Part shown: positions 43,476 through 52,072 of the stretch, piece by piece | Layout of the letters: the number at the start of each line of letters is the position of its first letter | Numbering within the stretch: the first letter of the stretch is position 1 | Assembly: GCA_949152475.1 (NCBI GenBank) | Contig: OX424563.1 | Span: forward strand, 15,907,001 to 15,971,000 | DNA length: 64,000 nt | Reading direction: 5' to 3' | DNA from: Terebella lapidaria | Lineage: Eukaryota > Annelida > Polychaeta > Terebellida > Terebellidae | The notes under the pieces: model-generated | Database searches by the model: none | What the model was told of the DNA's origin: nothing | Seen by the model: only the letters and a program-made list of their open reading frames with translations | Program-made: the position numbers and the translations under genes

Positions 43476-45674
43476 ATGTGGAGAGACTACAAGATATGCT
43501 TGTTTTGGGTCATCCTGGTTGTAACTTTAGCATTCACTGCTGCCCAACTCAACCCGGAGCCGTCGGACACGTCAGGTGAAATCGGGATGAACGTCTCATT
43601 GCAGTGTGGATACGCTGGGCCGGAACCGTTTGGATGGGTTGAATACATAACCAGTAGCACCGGTAATACGATTTTTATTACCCCTCCCGATGAGCAACCA
43701 GAAAACATCGCCAAGTATGGGATAATTGGAACGTACAATCTAATCGTTAAAAGTCTGAACATTTCTGACGGGGGTACATACGGATGCAGGTCCTTCGATA
43801 TGCCAAGTTACGCTACGGCTAACATGCTGGTTCTTGAGCAGCCTTCCCTCGTGCTGCCGGAAATGATGGCTGGAGATCCCGTTACACTCACGTGTACTGC
43901 GAACTACGGGGGACCAGATGCACCAGAACCAGGCCACGCGCCTCGCCTCAGGCTATCCATAGACAACCAGGCCTTGGATGGCACACTGCAGGACCAGCCA
44001 CCAAATCCGGGGCCACCAGGAAGCTACCAACCTGGTCAACAGTCACTGGTTTGCAACTACACCGCCACAAAAGAAGACAATGATAGGGATGTTATGTGTG
44101 AGATGTTCACTGATACACCATCGTTCACTGTGATGACGTCATCCGTCCTTGACATTGGATACAAAGTCGAAAACATCGACGTGCATCCCAATAAGTCGGT
44201 GTATTTCGTTGGCGATCAAGTCAACTGCTCTGCTGAGGGCAATCCCGACCCATATTTCAAGTGGTTGGCCGTAATGTCACCAGATCCCAAGAATATAGAC
44301 GGAACTGTCCTCACTATCGAAGCTGGAATGGTTGGGGACAATATATGGCGTTGTGAAGCTACAAATGTTGTTGACAGACAATACACCATCGAAACAGAAA
44401 TACGTTTTGATGTTCTGGCTACGATTGCACAAACGCCCACGAACTCGCTGGGACAAGCTGGTGGAAGTGTCTCTCTAACATGCCAGGTGGCTGGCGATAT
44501 CACCGGGCAACTCTTCGAGTGGCTACAGTACATCACAAATGCAGCTGGAGAAAGGATATTCTCCGATCCGGAATATGAGCCCATCAACGATGCGAAATAC
44601 GAGATTGTCGGCACCTACGACTTGACGATCAAGAACCTCGCCTGGAGAGATGGTGGAGTGTATGGTTGCCGCTTGACAACAAGTCCAAACGTCAATACTG
44701 CCCACGTCTACGTGTTTGAAAACGTGAGTTTGACCACGCCTGACCTCATGATGGAAGGAGAAACTCATGAACTCTTTTGTGAATCCAGCTTCGGAGCAGA
44801 CATCGAAGAAGTGCTGGATAAAGGTGGACGTCCAGAAATGGTATTTGAAGTGAATGGCGTGCGTTTGAATGGTGTCAAGAGTGATGTATCATTTGTATCA
44901 CCAAATGAACCTCTCACCATCAAAGGTTCAGCAAACTACACCGCCCTTGCCAGGGATATTGATAGTGGCTTCCTCTGTGTGATTTCTGTAAATTCAACTC
45001 CTGGATTCGTCGTACAAGAAAGCACCCAACTGAACATTGAACCAAGTCGCACAAGAATAACGGAGCCTCCACAGGATTCCGCTGGTCGTAGTAGCGAGAA
45101 CCTCAATCTGACATGTACTGTAGTAGGGGAACTGGATGGAGTACTCTTTGAGTGGATTGAGTACATATCTTCTGAAAGTGGCGAGCGCATATACTCCGAT
45201 CCGGAATACGTCCCAATAGACGACACGAAGTACGCAATCTTTGGACGATACGACCTCAACATCAAGGACCTCAGCTGGAGGGATGGTGGGTACTATGGTT
45301 GTCGTTTGATCTCCGAACCCACTGCCGAAACTTGCCACGTCTTCGCTTTTGAGAATCACGTCTTGACTGCACCCAATATGGCCGTGGATGGCACCTACCA
45401 ATTACAGTGCCAATCCAGATTTGGCGCCGATGTGAACGCATTACTACAACCGGACGGAATCCCAGGTATGGTATTCGAAGTCAACGGTGTGAGCCTTGGT
45501 GACGTCACTACCGAGCTGACCTTTGGCACAGCCGATGAGCCGTTCACACTCACAGGCACGGCAAACTACACAGCTCGCGCAGAGGATGATGGACAGGACT
45601 TTGCGTGTACAGTGTCTGTCAACTCCCCAGCAGGGTACCTGGCAACGGATGTCATACAGCTGGATATCTCTTGA
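43476..45674 (+). CDS. Intronless secreted protein with seven immunoglobulin-like domains
   Basis: 732 residues from ATG 43476. It begins with a hydrophobic signal peptide (ILVVTLAFTAA, residues about 13-23). About seven Ig-like domains follow, alternating a V-like type (roughly 25-122, 319-420, 526-628) with C2-like types (123-228, 229-318, 421-525, 629-732). The V-like domains share a WVEYI/WLQYI/WIEYI strand and a DGGxYGCR motif in place of the usual DxGxYxC. Domain pairs 4-5 and 6-7 are clearly similar, showing internal duplication. Several NxS/T sequons are present. No transmembrane segment, GPI signal or cytoplasmic tail is visible, so secretion is likely. A cell-recognition or immune role is inferred only from the fold. 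AATAAA signals lie at 45822-45827 and 45908-45913. A 2.2-kb Ig gene in one exon is unusual. Confidence 0.85.
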   Translation: MWRDYKICLFWVILVVTLAFTAAQLNPEPSDTSGEIGMNVSLQCGYAGPEPFGWVEYITSSTGNTIFITPPDEQPENIAKYGIIGTYNLIVKSLNISDGGTYGCRSFDMPSYATANMLVLEQPSLVLPEMMAGDPVTLTCTANYGGPDAPEPGHAPRLRLSIDNQALDGTLQDQPPNPGPPGSYQPGQQSLVCNYTATKEDNDRDVMCEMFTDTPSFTVMTSSVLDIGYKVENIDVHPNKSVYFVGDQVNCSAEGNPDPYFKWLAVMSPDPKNIDGTVLTIEAGMVGDNIWRCEATNVVDRQYTIETEIRFDVLATIAQTPTNSLGQAGGSVSLTCQVAGDITGQLFEWLQYITNAAGERIFSDPEYEPINDAKYEIVGTYDLTIKNLAWRDGGVYGCRLTTSPNVNTAHVYVFENVSLTTPDLMMEGETHELFCESSFGADIEEVLDKGGRPEMVFEVNGVRLNGVKSDVSFVSPNEPLTIKGSANYTALARDIDSGFLCVISVNSTPGFVVQESTQLNIEPSRTRITEPPQDSAGRSSENLNLTCTVVGELDGVLFEWIEYISSESGERIYSDPEYVPIDDTKYAIFGRYDLNIKDLSWRDGGYYGCRLISEPTAETCHVFAFENHVLTAPNMAVDGTYQLQCQSRFGADVNALLQPDGIPGMVFEVNGVSLGDVTTELTFGTADEPFTLTGTANYTARAEDDGQDFACTVSVNSPAGYLATDVIQLDIS

Positions 45675-46276
45675 AGCACAATCCCCGATATTCCCAGAGT
45701 AATCAAATCCATCGACATATTTTTTATAATAGCGGGTGTATTTGTGTAATTCGGTTGCTGTCGTCTGTGCTAATAACATGAATTATACAAAATTTTCGAA
45801 GATATCGCGGAGTTTGTTTCAAATAAACTTGTTCTATAGCTGCCCATTAGTCCCGTTCATGATGATGCTCATTAATAATACCATGCACAGTTTGCTTGTA
45901 ATAGTACAATAAAATATGTGTCACTATCTCTGAAATGTATTACGTCTGTCTACAAATTACGAACCCTGTTGCAATGACTGTTGGAAGTAAAATGCAAATA
46001 TTGGTGAATATGGTTATGATCACGAATAAAAGTGCAAAATCACAAATATTTAGGGACAAACTTACAAACTTATATCCCAAGACTGAATCTATGGACGAAA
46101 TTCATCAAATCAGAGTGGCTGTAACATTCAAGTAGATTTTTACTGTTTTTAGTAATGAACTTCAAGTAATCTGAATATCACAACCTACTGAGTGTGAGAT
46201 CAGGTGCTCCGAGGGACTGAGCATTTCTTGTACCGCATGTGCAATAATATATTTGGATAAAAACTGAATATAGGTA
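45675..46276. other. 3' flank of the Ig gene up to Element 2
   Basis: Contains two AATAAA signals (45822-45827, 45908-45913) and AT-rich sequence. No gene is seen. The target-site duplication GGTA of Element 2 is at 46273-46276. Confidence 0.6.
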
Positions 46277-47013
46277 TGTGGCGATTTTGCCCTAAGCACG
46301 CGGCAGGTGATTGTAAACATAAATGCCATTTATGTGGCCTTTTCGTACTTGGCCTTGTTTTGACATGCTCCGTTCGAGCGTGCGTTGCCACGGCGACGTA
46401 TTGTAATTTACGCTCCAGTAAACTATAACAATGGATCGATTTAACCTCGCGTGCGCCCTACAGTTTCTGGTGTATTATATATACACTGGAAGCGACTCGT
46501 TCGAGGAGATTGTCCAAGATCGAGAGACAGGACGCACACGAGGCTCGGCCATGAGCTTTGTGTTCCCTGTTTGCGAGTAGTGGGCTCCTAGAGCCCTGGG
46601 GACGATTTCCGTGGGGAGGCCCGGGCTGGGAGAGACGAGTTGCTGACTCGGGGGCCTTCGGCCCTGTGGATCGCCAGCTCTCTCCCTTCCCGGGACGTGT
46701 GACAGAGGCTCTGGCCAGCATGTCGGACTGTACGGGGTTCCGTCCCCGAGGCAGACCGCGGCTCGCCAGGCCCCGCCAGTTAACACCGTAGGGATGAACT
46801 AGTTTCTGAACGGTGTCCGTAGGCCTGGGAGTGTCGGGTGGGCTGTTACCTGGTTACCGTTAATGATGAAGTAGTTACCGTGTCCGCCGCGACCTCCGGT
46901 GAGCGGCCCTGCCGCGAGGATCCGGAATAGCGGATGCGCGTCCGCAAGGACTCGGATGAGAGAGGACTATCCTCGAGGATCCCGAAGAGCGGACGGTAGT
47001 CAATAACTTTACA
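46277..47013 (+). repeat. Element 2 5' LTR
   Basis: 737 bp, begins TGTGGCGA and ends TTTACA. TATATATA at 46476-46483 is the likely TATA box; the leader contains a 10-codon upstream frame starting ATG 46551. No AATAAA was found. Confidence 0.95.
46476..46483 (+). promoter_or_regulatory. Element 2 LTR TATA box
   Basis: TATATATA about 200 bp into the LTR, the only TATA-like run in it. Transcription would then start near 46510. Confidence 0.55.
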
Positions 47014-47014
47014 T

Positions 47015-47032
47015 TGGTGCCGTGACCAGGAT
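47015..47032 (+). other. Primer-binding site, tRNA-His-like
   Basis: TGGTGCCGTGACCAGGAT starts one nt after the LTR. Its first 12 nt match the complement of the 3' end plus CCA of animal tRNA-His; two of the next six differ from the form I know. Another tRNA is possible. Confidence 0.6.
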
Positions 47033-47125
47033 CAGTCCGACAGTGTTCCATCGCAGCCTACCGTCACAGCGTTGTAGCCTCCTTAGTCCCTGGGGATCGC
47101 CCGCTCCTCAAGGACGTCTCGAAGA

Positions 47126-47836
47126 ATGACTAAAGAGAGAGATAAGGCCAAAGATAAGGCCGATGAACCCAAGGGGGGGGAAACGGGAGGTAATGTCGCG
47201 GACCACACCCGGTCGCGCGACAGCCGCCGTGAGACATCTTCGGGTGACTCCGGCGGCGGGAAGGAACGCGCGGAAACCTCCGTGGACAAGACCCCGTCCG
47301 CGGAGACGACTCCGGCGTCCCTGGCTCCGTCTTCGGACGTAGAGTCGAGCCCCGCGGGGCCGCAGCAGGAGTTGCCGTCAAGGCCGGACCTTGACGTGTT
47401 AGGCGCGGTGGGTGGAGCTGGCAACGGCTCTACGCCGCGCCCGCCCGTGCCCAGAACAGATCCGTGGCAAATGGCACCCTTCCATAAGACGCCTTCGAGC
47501 GTCCGGAATCGAGCGCCAATGCATGCGGGTCCTTCTGGACGAGCGGACCAGTCGTACCAGATGCCGCACCCGGCCGGGTGGACTCCCTCGCGAGCCTCCG
47601 GCATGGGTTCTGGTCGGTCCGCACCGGTCAGTGTGGTGGATCAGCTCACCGACGCACTTGGCGAGCTGGCCCCCCTCGGGCGCCCGGTCGCCCCATCAGG
47701 GACGATCAGACCGGCGGAACCGCTCCCCTTCTCCGCTGTCACAAGGCAACTCGGGGCCTTTGACGGAGAGGGAGAGGTGGCTGATATCCGAGGCGCTTGT
47801 ACTGTTCAAGCGGAATCAGCTGCATTCAAGCGTTGA
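47126..47836 (+). CDS. gag: Element 2 Gag N-terminal part (upstream frame)
   Basis: 236 codons from ATG 47126, rich in charged and Pro/Ser residues. This frame looks coding from the ATG to about 47760 (SVVDQLTDALGEL is a helix-like stretch). Beyond that, the +1 frame takes over as the plausible gag sequence. A run of eight G at 47173-47180 lies near the start and is a place where indels or sequencing errors occur. Either a single-nucleotide insertion, a programmed +1 event or an assembly error separates this part from the gag core. Confidence 0.55.
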   Translation: MTKERDKAKDKADEPKGGETGGNVADHTRSRDSRRETSSGDSGGGKERAETSVDKTPSAETTPASLAPSSDVESSPAGPQQELPSRPDLDVLGAVGGAGNGSTPRPPVPRTDPWQMAPFHKTPSSVRNRAPMHAGPSGRADQSYQMPHPAGWTPSRASGMGSGRSAPVSVVDQLTDALGELAPLGRPVAPSGTIRPAEPLPFSAVTRQLGAFDGEGEVADIRGACTVQAESAAFKR

Positions 47837-49331
47837 CCCGTCGGCCACCCTAAGTCCGGGGATGTCTGGGCCAGTAGCCCCTCCCCAAGTCCTGCCGAGT
47901 CCGCAGGCGCCAGTGGCCCCCGCAATGGGACCCGCGCCTGCCCCGCGGCTCGGAGGCACCACGTTGGCGACCGCGTCGACCGTTCCGACGGTTGGAGCGC
48001 AAGCCGCGTGGTCGACTTACCCTGGCACGTATAGTGTGCCGGACGGGCAGTGGCAACAGGTGGCTTCGGCCCCAAGCTTTGCCGCCCCTTCTGGAGCCTA
48101 CCCAGTAGGTTCGATGGGAGCCCCGCCCGCACCTAGCCAGAGTGGGTTTTCAGCGGGAATGATCCCGGCGGCAAACGTGAGCTTCCCTGCTCCTATGTCC
48201 GCGGCGTCGATGTTTGCTCCGGCAGACTCCGCCGCAGGCGCAGGAAGCGCACGGAACTTGCCGCAGTACACGGACGACCCCGGAGCCGGGACCGCACGTC
48301 GGGCGCGTAGCAAACGCGATGACGGGCCCGACCACTCTTCGTGGCGGAAACGGTTCAACGGGGATAACGCCGACTTGGAGGACTACTTGCTCCAGGTATG
48401 GCGTACCGCCGTGTACGAAGGATGGTCCCAGCCTGAAGCTGGACACGTCCTCGCGGGGAGCCTGGAAGGGAAAGCTCTCCGCGTGATGCCGTGTCTGCCG
48501 GTGGGAACAGTGACGTTCGGCGAGGTTGCTCGTCAACTTCGCCTGCTGTTCCCGCCGACGACCAATCGGCGGCAGTCTGAACGAGAGTTCAAGGCGCGTA
48601 TCCGCCAGCCGACTGAGTCCGTGACAGACTATGCGTACAGCTTACGCATACTCGGCCGGAGAGCTTTTCCGGACATGGACTCCAGACGGTTTGAGACGAT
48701 GCTGATCGATCAGTTCATCGATGGCCAGCCTTACCACCTAGCGTACGGGCTGGCCACCCATGAAAAGCGATCGATGGAGGAGGCAATAGACTCCGCGCTT
48801 GCGCTTGAGATGGCTGTCCGTCCTAGACAGTTGCCTCCAGCTCCGGCTCCGGCCTCGGCTGTACCCGCGCAGGCGGCGATTCCTCCTCCGGTCAAGGCAT
48901 CGCAGGTAACCCCGTGGCAGGACCCGGTCGTCCGGGAACCCGCCAGGGAACCTACCCAGCAGTGGGTTAGTGCGCCGGCACCCTCTACAGGGGCGCCCGC
49001 ACATGCGGCACCGGTCGCCGCGCCGCGCTCGCCTTCGGACGAGTGCGACATAGAGGAATACGACCTCGGCGCCGCGCAGATGATTGCGCACTGCGCCGGG
49101 CTCGAAGCTCCGGGACCCGCAGAATGTTGCGCGTTCACTTCCGGACCAGCTCAGAACCGTCCCTGCTACTTCTGCGGAAAGCAGGGACACTTTTGGCTGA
49201 AGTGTCCGGAGTTGTTGGAACGCCTGCGGTCGCGCGGATACCAGGGAGCTCTCCCTGGCCCGCAACGGAGGAATTCCTTCCGGTCTGGTCCTCCGGGACA
49301 GCAGAATCGGAACCCGCGACAGGGAAACTAG
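47412..49331 (+). CDS. gag: Gag core of Element 2 (capsid and zinc knuckle)
   Basis: The frame is open from 47412, but the protein-like part starts near 47766; upstream of that the Arg/Pro-rich reading is probably a shadow of the other frame. It holds a long Pro/Ala linker, a retrotransposon-gag region (LEDYLLQVWRTAVYEGWS, LEGKALRVMPCLP, then the FKARIRQPTESVTDYAYSLR stretch), and a CCHC knuckle CYFCGKQGHFWLKC (about 49169-49210). It ends at TAG 49329-49331 immediately after GGGAAAC. It packages element RNA in virus-like particles. Confidence 0.88.
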   Translation: MELATALRRARPCPEQIRGKWHPSIRRLRASGIERQCMRVLLDERTSRTRCRTRPGGLPREPPAWVLVGPHRSVWWISSPTHLASWPPSGARSPHQGRSDRRNRSPSPLSQGNSGPLTERERWLISEALVLFKRNQLHSSVDPSATLSPGMSGPVAPPQVLPSPQAPVAPAMGPAPAPRLGGTTLATASTVPTVGAQAAWSTYPGTYSVPDGQWQQVASAPSFAAPSGAYPVGSMGAPPAPSQSGFSAGMIPAANVSFPAPMSAASMFAPADSAAGAGSARNLPQYTDDPGAGTARRARSKRDDGPDHSSWRKRFNGDNADLEDYLLQVWRTAVYEGWSQPEAGHVLAGSLEGKALRVMPCLPVGTVTFGEVARQLRLLFPPTTNRRQSEREFKARIRQPTESVTDYAYSLRILGRRAFPDMDSRRFETMLIDQFIDGQPYHLAYGLATHEKRSMEEAIDSALALEMAVRPRQLPPAPAPASAVPAQAAIPPPVKASQVTPWQDPVVREPAREPTQQWVSAPAPSTGAPAHAAPVAAPRSPSDECDIEEYDLGAAQMIAHCAGLEAPGPAECCAFTSGPAQNRPCYFCGKQGHFWLKCPELLERLRSRGYQGALPGPQRRNSFRSGPPGQQNRNPRQGN

Positions 49332-49365
49332 ATCCGGACGTGGTGGCGACCAACACTGCGTCCGG
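49322..49365 (+). promoter_or_regulatory. Programmed -1 ribosomal frameshift site between gag and pol (Element 2)
   Basis: GGGAAAC (49322-49328) fits the X XXY YYZ rule in the gag frame and abuts the gag stop. After a 5-nt spacer, CCGGACG (49334-49340) pairs perfectly with CGTCCGG (49359-49365) across an 18-nt loop. Pol lies in the -1 frame and is open across the site. Confidence 0.8.
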
Positions 49366-52072
49366 GGATAGTTGTTCGGTGGCAAACGATGCCGCCCCAC
49401 CCGCTGATGAGCAGGACGGACCCCAAGTAGATATGACTTCTCCGGAAGTAGTCCTTGGAGACCAGTCTGGCTCCTCCGCGGCTGAGGCGGATGGCGAGGA
49501 CTCCGTAGATGAGCCCAGCGCGTGCGAAAGGTATCGCCCGACCTGCGCGCTGGTGAGGGACCCCTGCTGGTACCTGCCCCTGTCCTTTGGACGGGAGCCG
49601 GTCCGGTTCCTCATAGACTCAGGCTCGGAGGTGACCCTCGTGGCCGCCGGAACGTTTAGGAAGGAGCCCGCGCTCCGCAACCTCGAGTTGCGAGATCCCG
49701 GACCGTACAAGCTCTACGGAGCGGGAGACAACCGCATCCGTATCCATGGCATCATCGATCTGCCTATTACCCTTGGGGACAAGGTGTATCTGACAGAGGC
49801 GATCGTGGCGGATATCGGAGCGGCCGGGATAATTGGGATGAATTTCCTACGGGTCCACCGGGTGATTGCCAACTTTAGCGCTGGCGAGTTCCGGATGGGA
49901 GAGGACACACACTTCCTCTTCCGCTCGGGCCCGATGCATTCATTCCAGATGCGGACATCGCGCACTGTAGTAGTGCCGCCGATGAGTGAGATGATCATCG
50001 AGACGAGGCCGCGGCGTCCCCGCATGCCCCTCGATGGTCGACCGTGTATAGTGCAACCCGTGAGCAGTTTCGCCGCAGGAACTGGGCTCGTGCTGGGTGG
50101 GGCCCTGGTCATGTCCAACCCCCGCGCGATGCCCATCCTCGTGGTGAATCCTACGGATGCTCCGATTGTACTGAAGCGCGGATGCATAGCAGCTACTGCT
50201 ATTCCCGCGGCTTCGAGTCGTGTCCTCCCCGACGATCCTGTCTGCCGCGCTGCGTGCGCGGCGGCGGCCGCCGGAGATGACCCGTTCACCCTGCCGGACC
50301 ATTTGGAATCTCGGGTTCCGAAGGACCGGTTGGATGAAGAGCAGCGCCAAGCGCTCCGCAGACTGCTGCGGCAGTATGCGGATGTGTTCATGGGTCCTGA
50401 TGGTGCAGTTGGCAAGACTGACGTTGCCAAGCACCGCATCGACCTCGTGGACGAGCGTCCTCTCAAGCAGCGTCTTCGTCGGGCAGCAATAGTGCACCAA
50501 GAGGTCATAGACCAGGAGGTGCAAAAGATGCTCGACTTGGACATCATCGAACCCAGTGACAGCCCTTGGGCCAGTCCGGTGGTTATGGTGAAGAAGAAGG
50601 ACGGCTCGTGGAGGTTCTGCGTGGACTATCGGAAACTCAACGATGCCACGCGGAAGGACTCATATCCTCTCCCGCACATTGAGGATACCTTCGATGCCCT
50701 GGCCGGGTCGCACTATTTCTGTGCTCTGGATCTGGCCTCCGGGTATTGGCAGGTGGAGATGGAGGAGAGTGATCGGGCGAAGACTGCCTTCGTTACCAAG
50801 AACGGGCTCTACCAATTCAAGGTAATGCCGTTCGGGCTCTGTAACGCACCAGCGACGTTCGAGCGCCTCATGGAGATGGTACTCAAAGGGTTCCTCTGGA
50901 AGCGATGTATGGTCTACATCGACGATGTCGTCGTGTATGGCCGGTCGTTCGAGGAAACCCTCACCAACCTCCAGATGGTGCTCCATCGCATCCGCGGAGC
51001 AGGGCTTAAATTGAAGCCAAGTAAGTGCGAGCTATTCGCGCAGGAAATCCTGTACTTGGGCTTCATGGTAACGGGCACCGGAGTGAGACCAGACCCCGCA
51101 AAGGTGGCGGCCGTGCAGAAATGGCCTCCGCCATGTAACGTGGCGGACGTGAGGTCCTTCTTGGGCTTCGCGAGCTACCACCGCAGGTTTATTCGCGGCT
51201 TTGCGGAGATCGCGCGTCCCCTTACTATCCTCACGGAAAAGGGCGCCGATTTTGTTTGGTCCGCCGAGCAGGCTAACGCCTTCTCGGGACTCCGGCAGGC
51301 CTTGGTAGCGGCCCCGGTGCTGCGGCACCCTCGTCCGGACTGCGAGTTCATCCTGGACACCGACGCGAGTAACTTCGCGCTCGGCGGTGTCCTCTCGCAG
51401 ATCGTGGATGGGCAAGAGCGGGTAGTAGCTTATGCGAGTGTGGCCTTGAGCCGCTCTCAAATGAACTACTGTACCACTCATCGCGAGTTGCTCGCGGTGG
51501 TTACGATGACCAAGCGCTTCCGGCACTATTTGTTGGGACGCCATTTCCGCTTGCGGACTGATCATAGTTCGCTGAGATGGCTCCTCAACTATAGTGAGGC
51601 CGATGGCTTGGTGGCGCGGTGGCTCGTCAAACTCCAAGAGTATGACATGCAGATAGAGCATCGCGCTGGTAAGTTGCACGGCAACGCGGACGGCCTGTCC
51701 CGTTGTCATAAGTGCAAGAATCCGGGTTGTGCAGGAATGGCGCCATTCCAGCAAGCCGCGGATTCTTCCTCAGACTTGGAATTGGACGTTCCGGGGAGAC
51801 CGCAGGCTGTCGCCCCCTCTAACAACACGGCGGCCGGAGCGTCTAGGGCTCATCTCCGCCGCCAGACGCCCCCTCTAACAACACGGCGGCCGGAGCGTCT
51901 AGGGCTCATCTCCGCGCGCGGACCCGCCGATATCGGCGAGGGCGTCCCGCATATGAAGCGGAGGTGCGGCTCAGCTCCAGCGAGTCCTCCTCGAGTCCGG
52001 CGGTGTACTCCTCGTGGGTACCCTCGTCCTCTGGAGAGTCTGAGTATGAGCGGTCCTTGCCCCCTGTGGTGA
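49328..52072 (+). CDS. pol: Pol of Element 2, part 1 (protease, reverse transcriptase, RNase H), frameshifted at the end
   Basis: Read by -1 frameshift from gag; the frame is open from 49043. Protease DSGS is at 49616-49627, with IIGMNFLR downstream. Reverse transcriptase has FCVDYRKLN, FGLCNAPATFERLM and catalytic YIDD (50915-50926). RNase H has LDTDASNFALGGVLSQ and TDHSSLRWLL. After about 51867 the frame reads unrelated sequence and stops at TGA 52070-52072, because a 56-bp tandem duplication (51811-51866 repeated from 51867) shifts the frame. Integrase continues in another frame. Confidence 0.92.
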   Translation, partial: LDPDVVATNTASGDSCSVANDAAPPADEQDGPQVDMTSPEVVLGDQSGSSAAEADGEDSVDEPSACERYRPTCALVRDPCWYLPLSFGREPVRFLIDSGSEVTLVAAGTFRKEPALRNLELRDPGPYKLYGAGDNRIRIHGIIDLPITLGDKVYLTEAIVADIGAAGIIGMNFLRVHRVIANFSAGEFRMGEDTHFLFRSGPMHSFQMRTSRTVVVPPMSEMIIETRPRRPRMPLDGRPCIVQPVSSFAAGTGLVLGGALVMSNPRAMPILVVNPTDAPIVLKRGCIAATAIPAASSRVLPDDPVCRAACAAAAAGDDPFTLPDHLESRVPKDRLDEEQRQALRRLLRQYADVFMGPDGAVGKTDVAKHRIDLVDERPLKQRLRRAAIVHQEVIDQEVQKMLDLDIIEPSDSPWASPVVMVKKKDGSWRFCVDYRKLNDATRKDSYPLPHIEDTFDALAGSHYFCALDLASGYWQVEMEESDRAKTAFVTKNGLYQFKVMPFGLCNAPATFERLMEMVLKGFLWKRCMVYIDDVVVYGRSFEETLTNLQMVLHRIRGAGLKLKPSKCELFAQEILYLGFMVTGTGVRPDPAKVAAVQKWPPPCNVADVRSFLGFASYHRRFIRGFAEIARPLTILTEKGADFVWSAEQANAFSGLRQALVAAPVLRHPRPDCEFILDTDASNFALGGVLSQIVDGQERVVAYASVALSRSQMNYCTTHRELLAVVTMTKRFRHYLLGRHFRLRTDHSSLRWLLNYSEADGLVARWLVKLQEYDMQIEHRAGKLHGNADGLSRCHKCKNPGCAGMAPFQQAADSSSDLELDVPGRPQAVAPSNNTAAGASRAHLRRQTPPLTTRRPERLGLISARGPADIGEGVPHMKRRCGSAPASPPRVRRCTPRGYPRPLESLSMSGPCPLW
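51811..51915 (+). repeat. 56-bp tandem duplication that breaks pol
   Basis: 49 nt at 51811-51859 recur exactly at 51867-51915, with 7 nt (51860-51866) between them. The period of 56 equals 2 modulo 3, which is exactly the frame change seen between RNase H and integrase. Confidence 0.9.

Noticed and set aside
47412..47765. N-terminal part of the Element 2 gag core ORF as real protein
   Set aside because: Arg/Pro/Trp-rich reading typical of an out-of-frame shadow; the other frame looks coding here.
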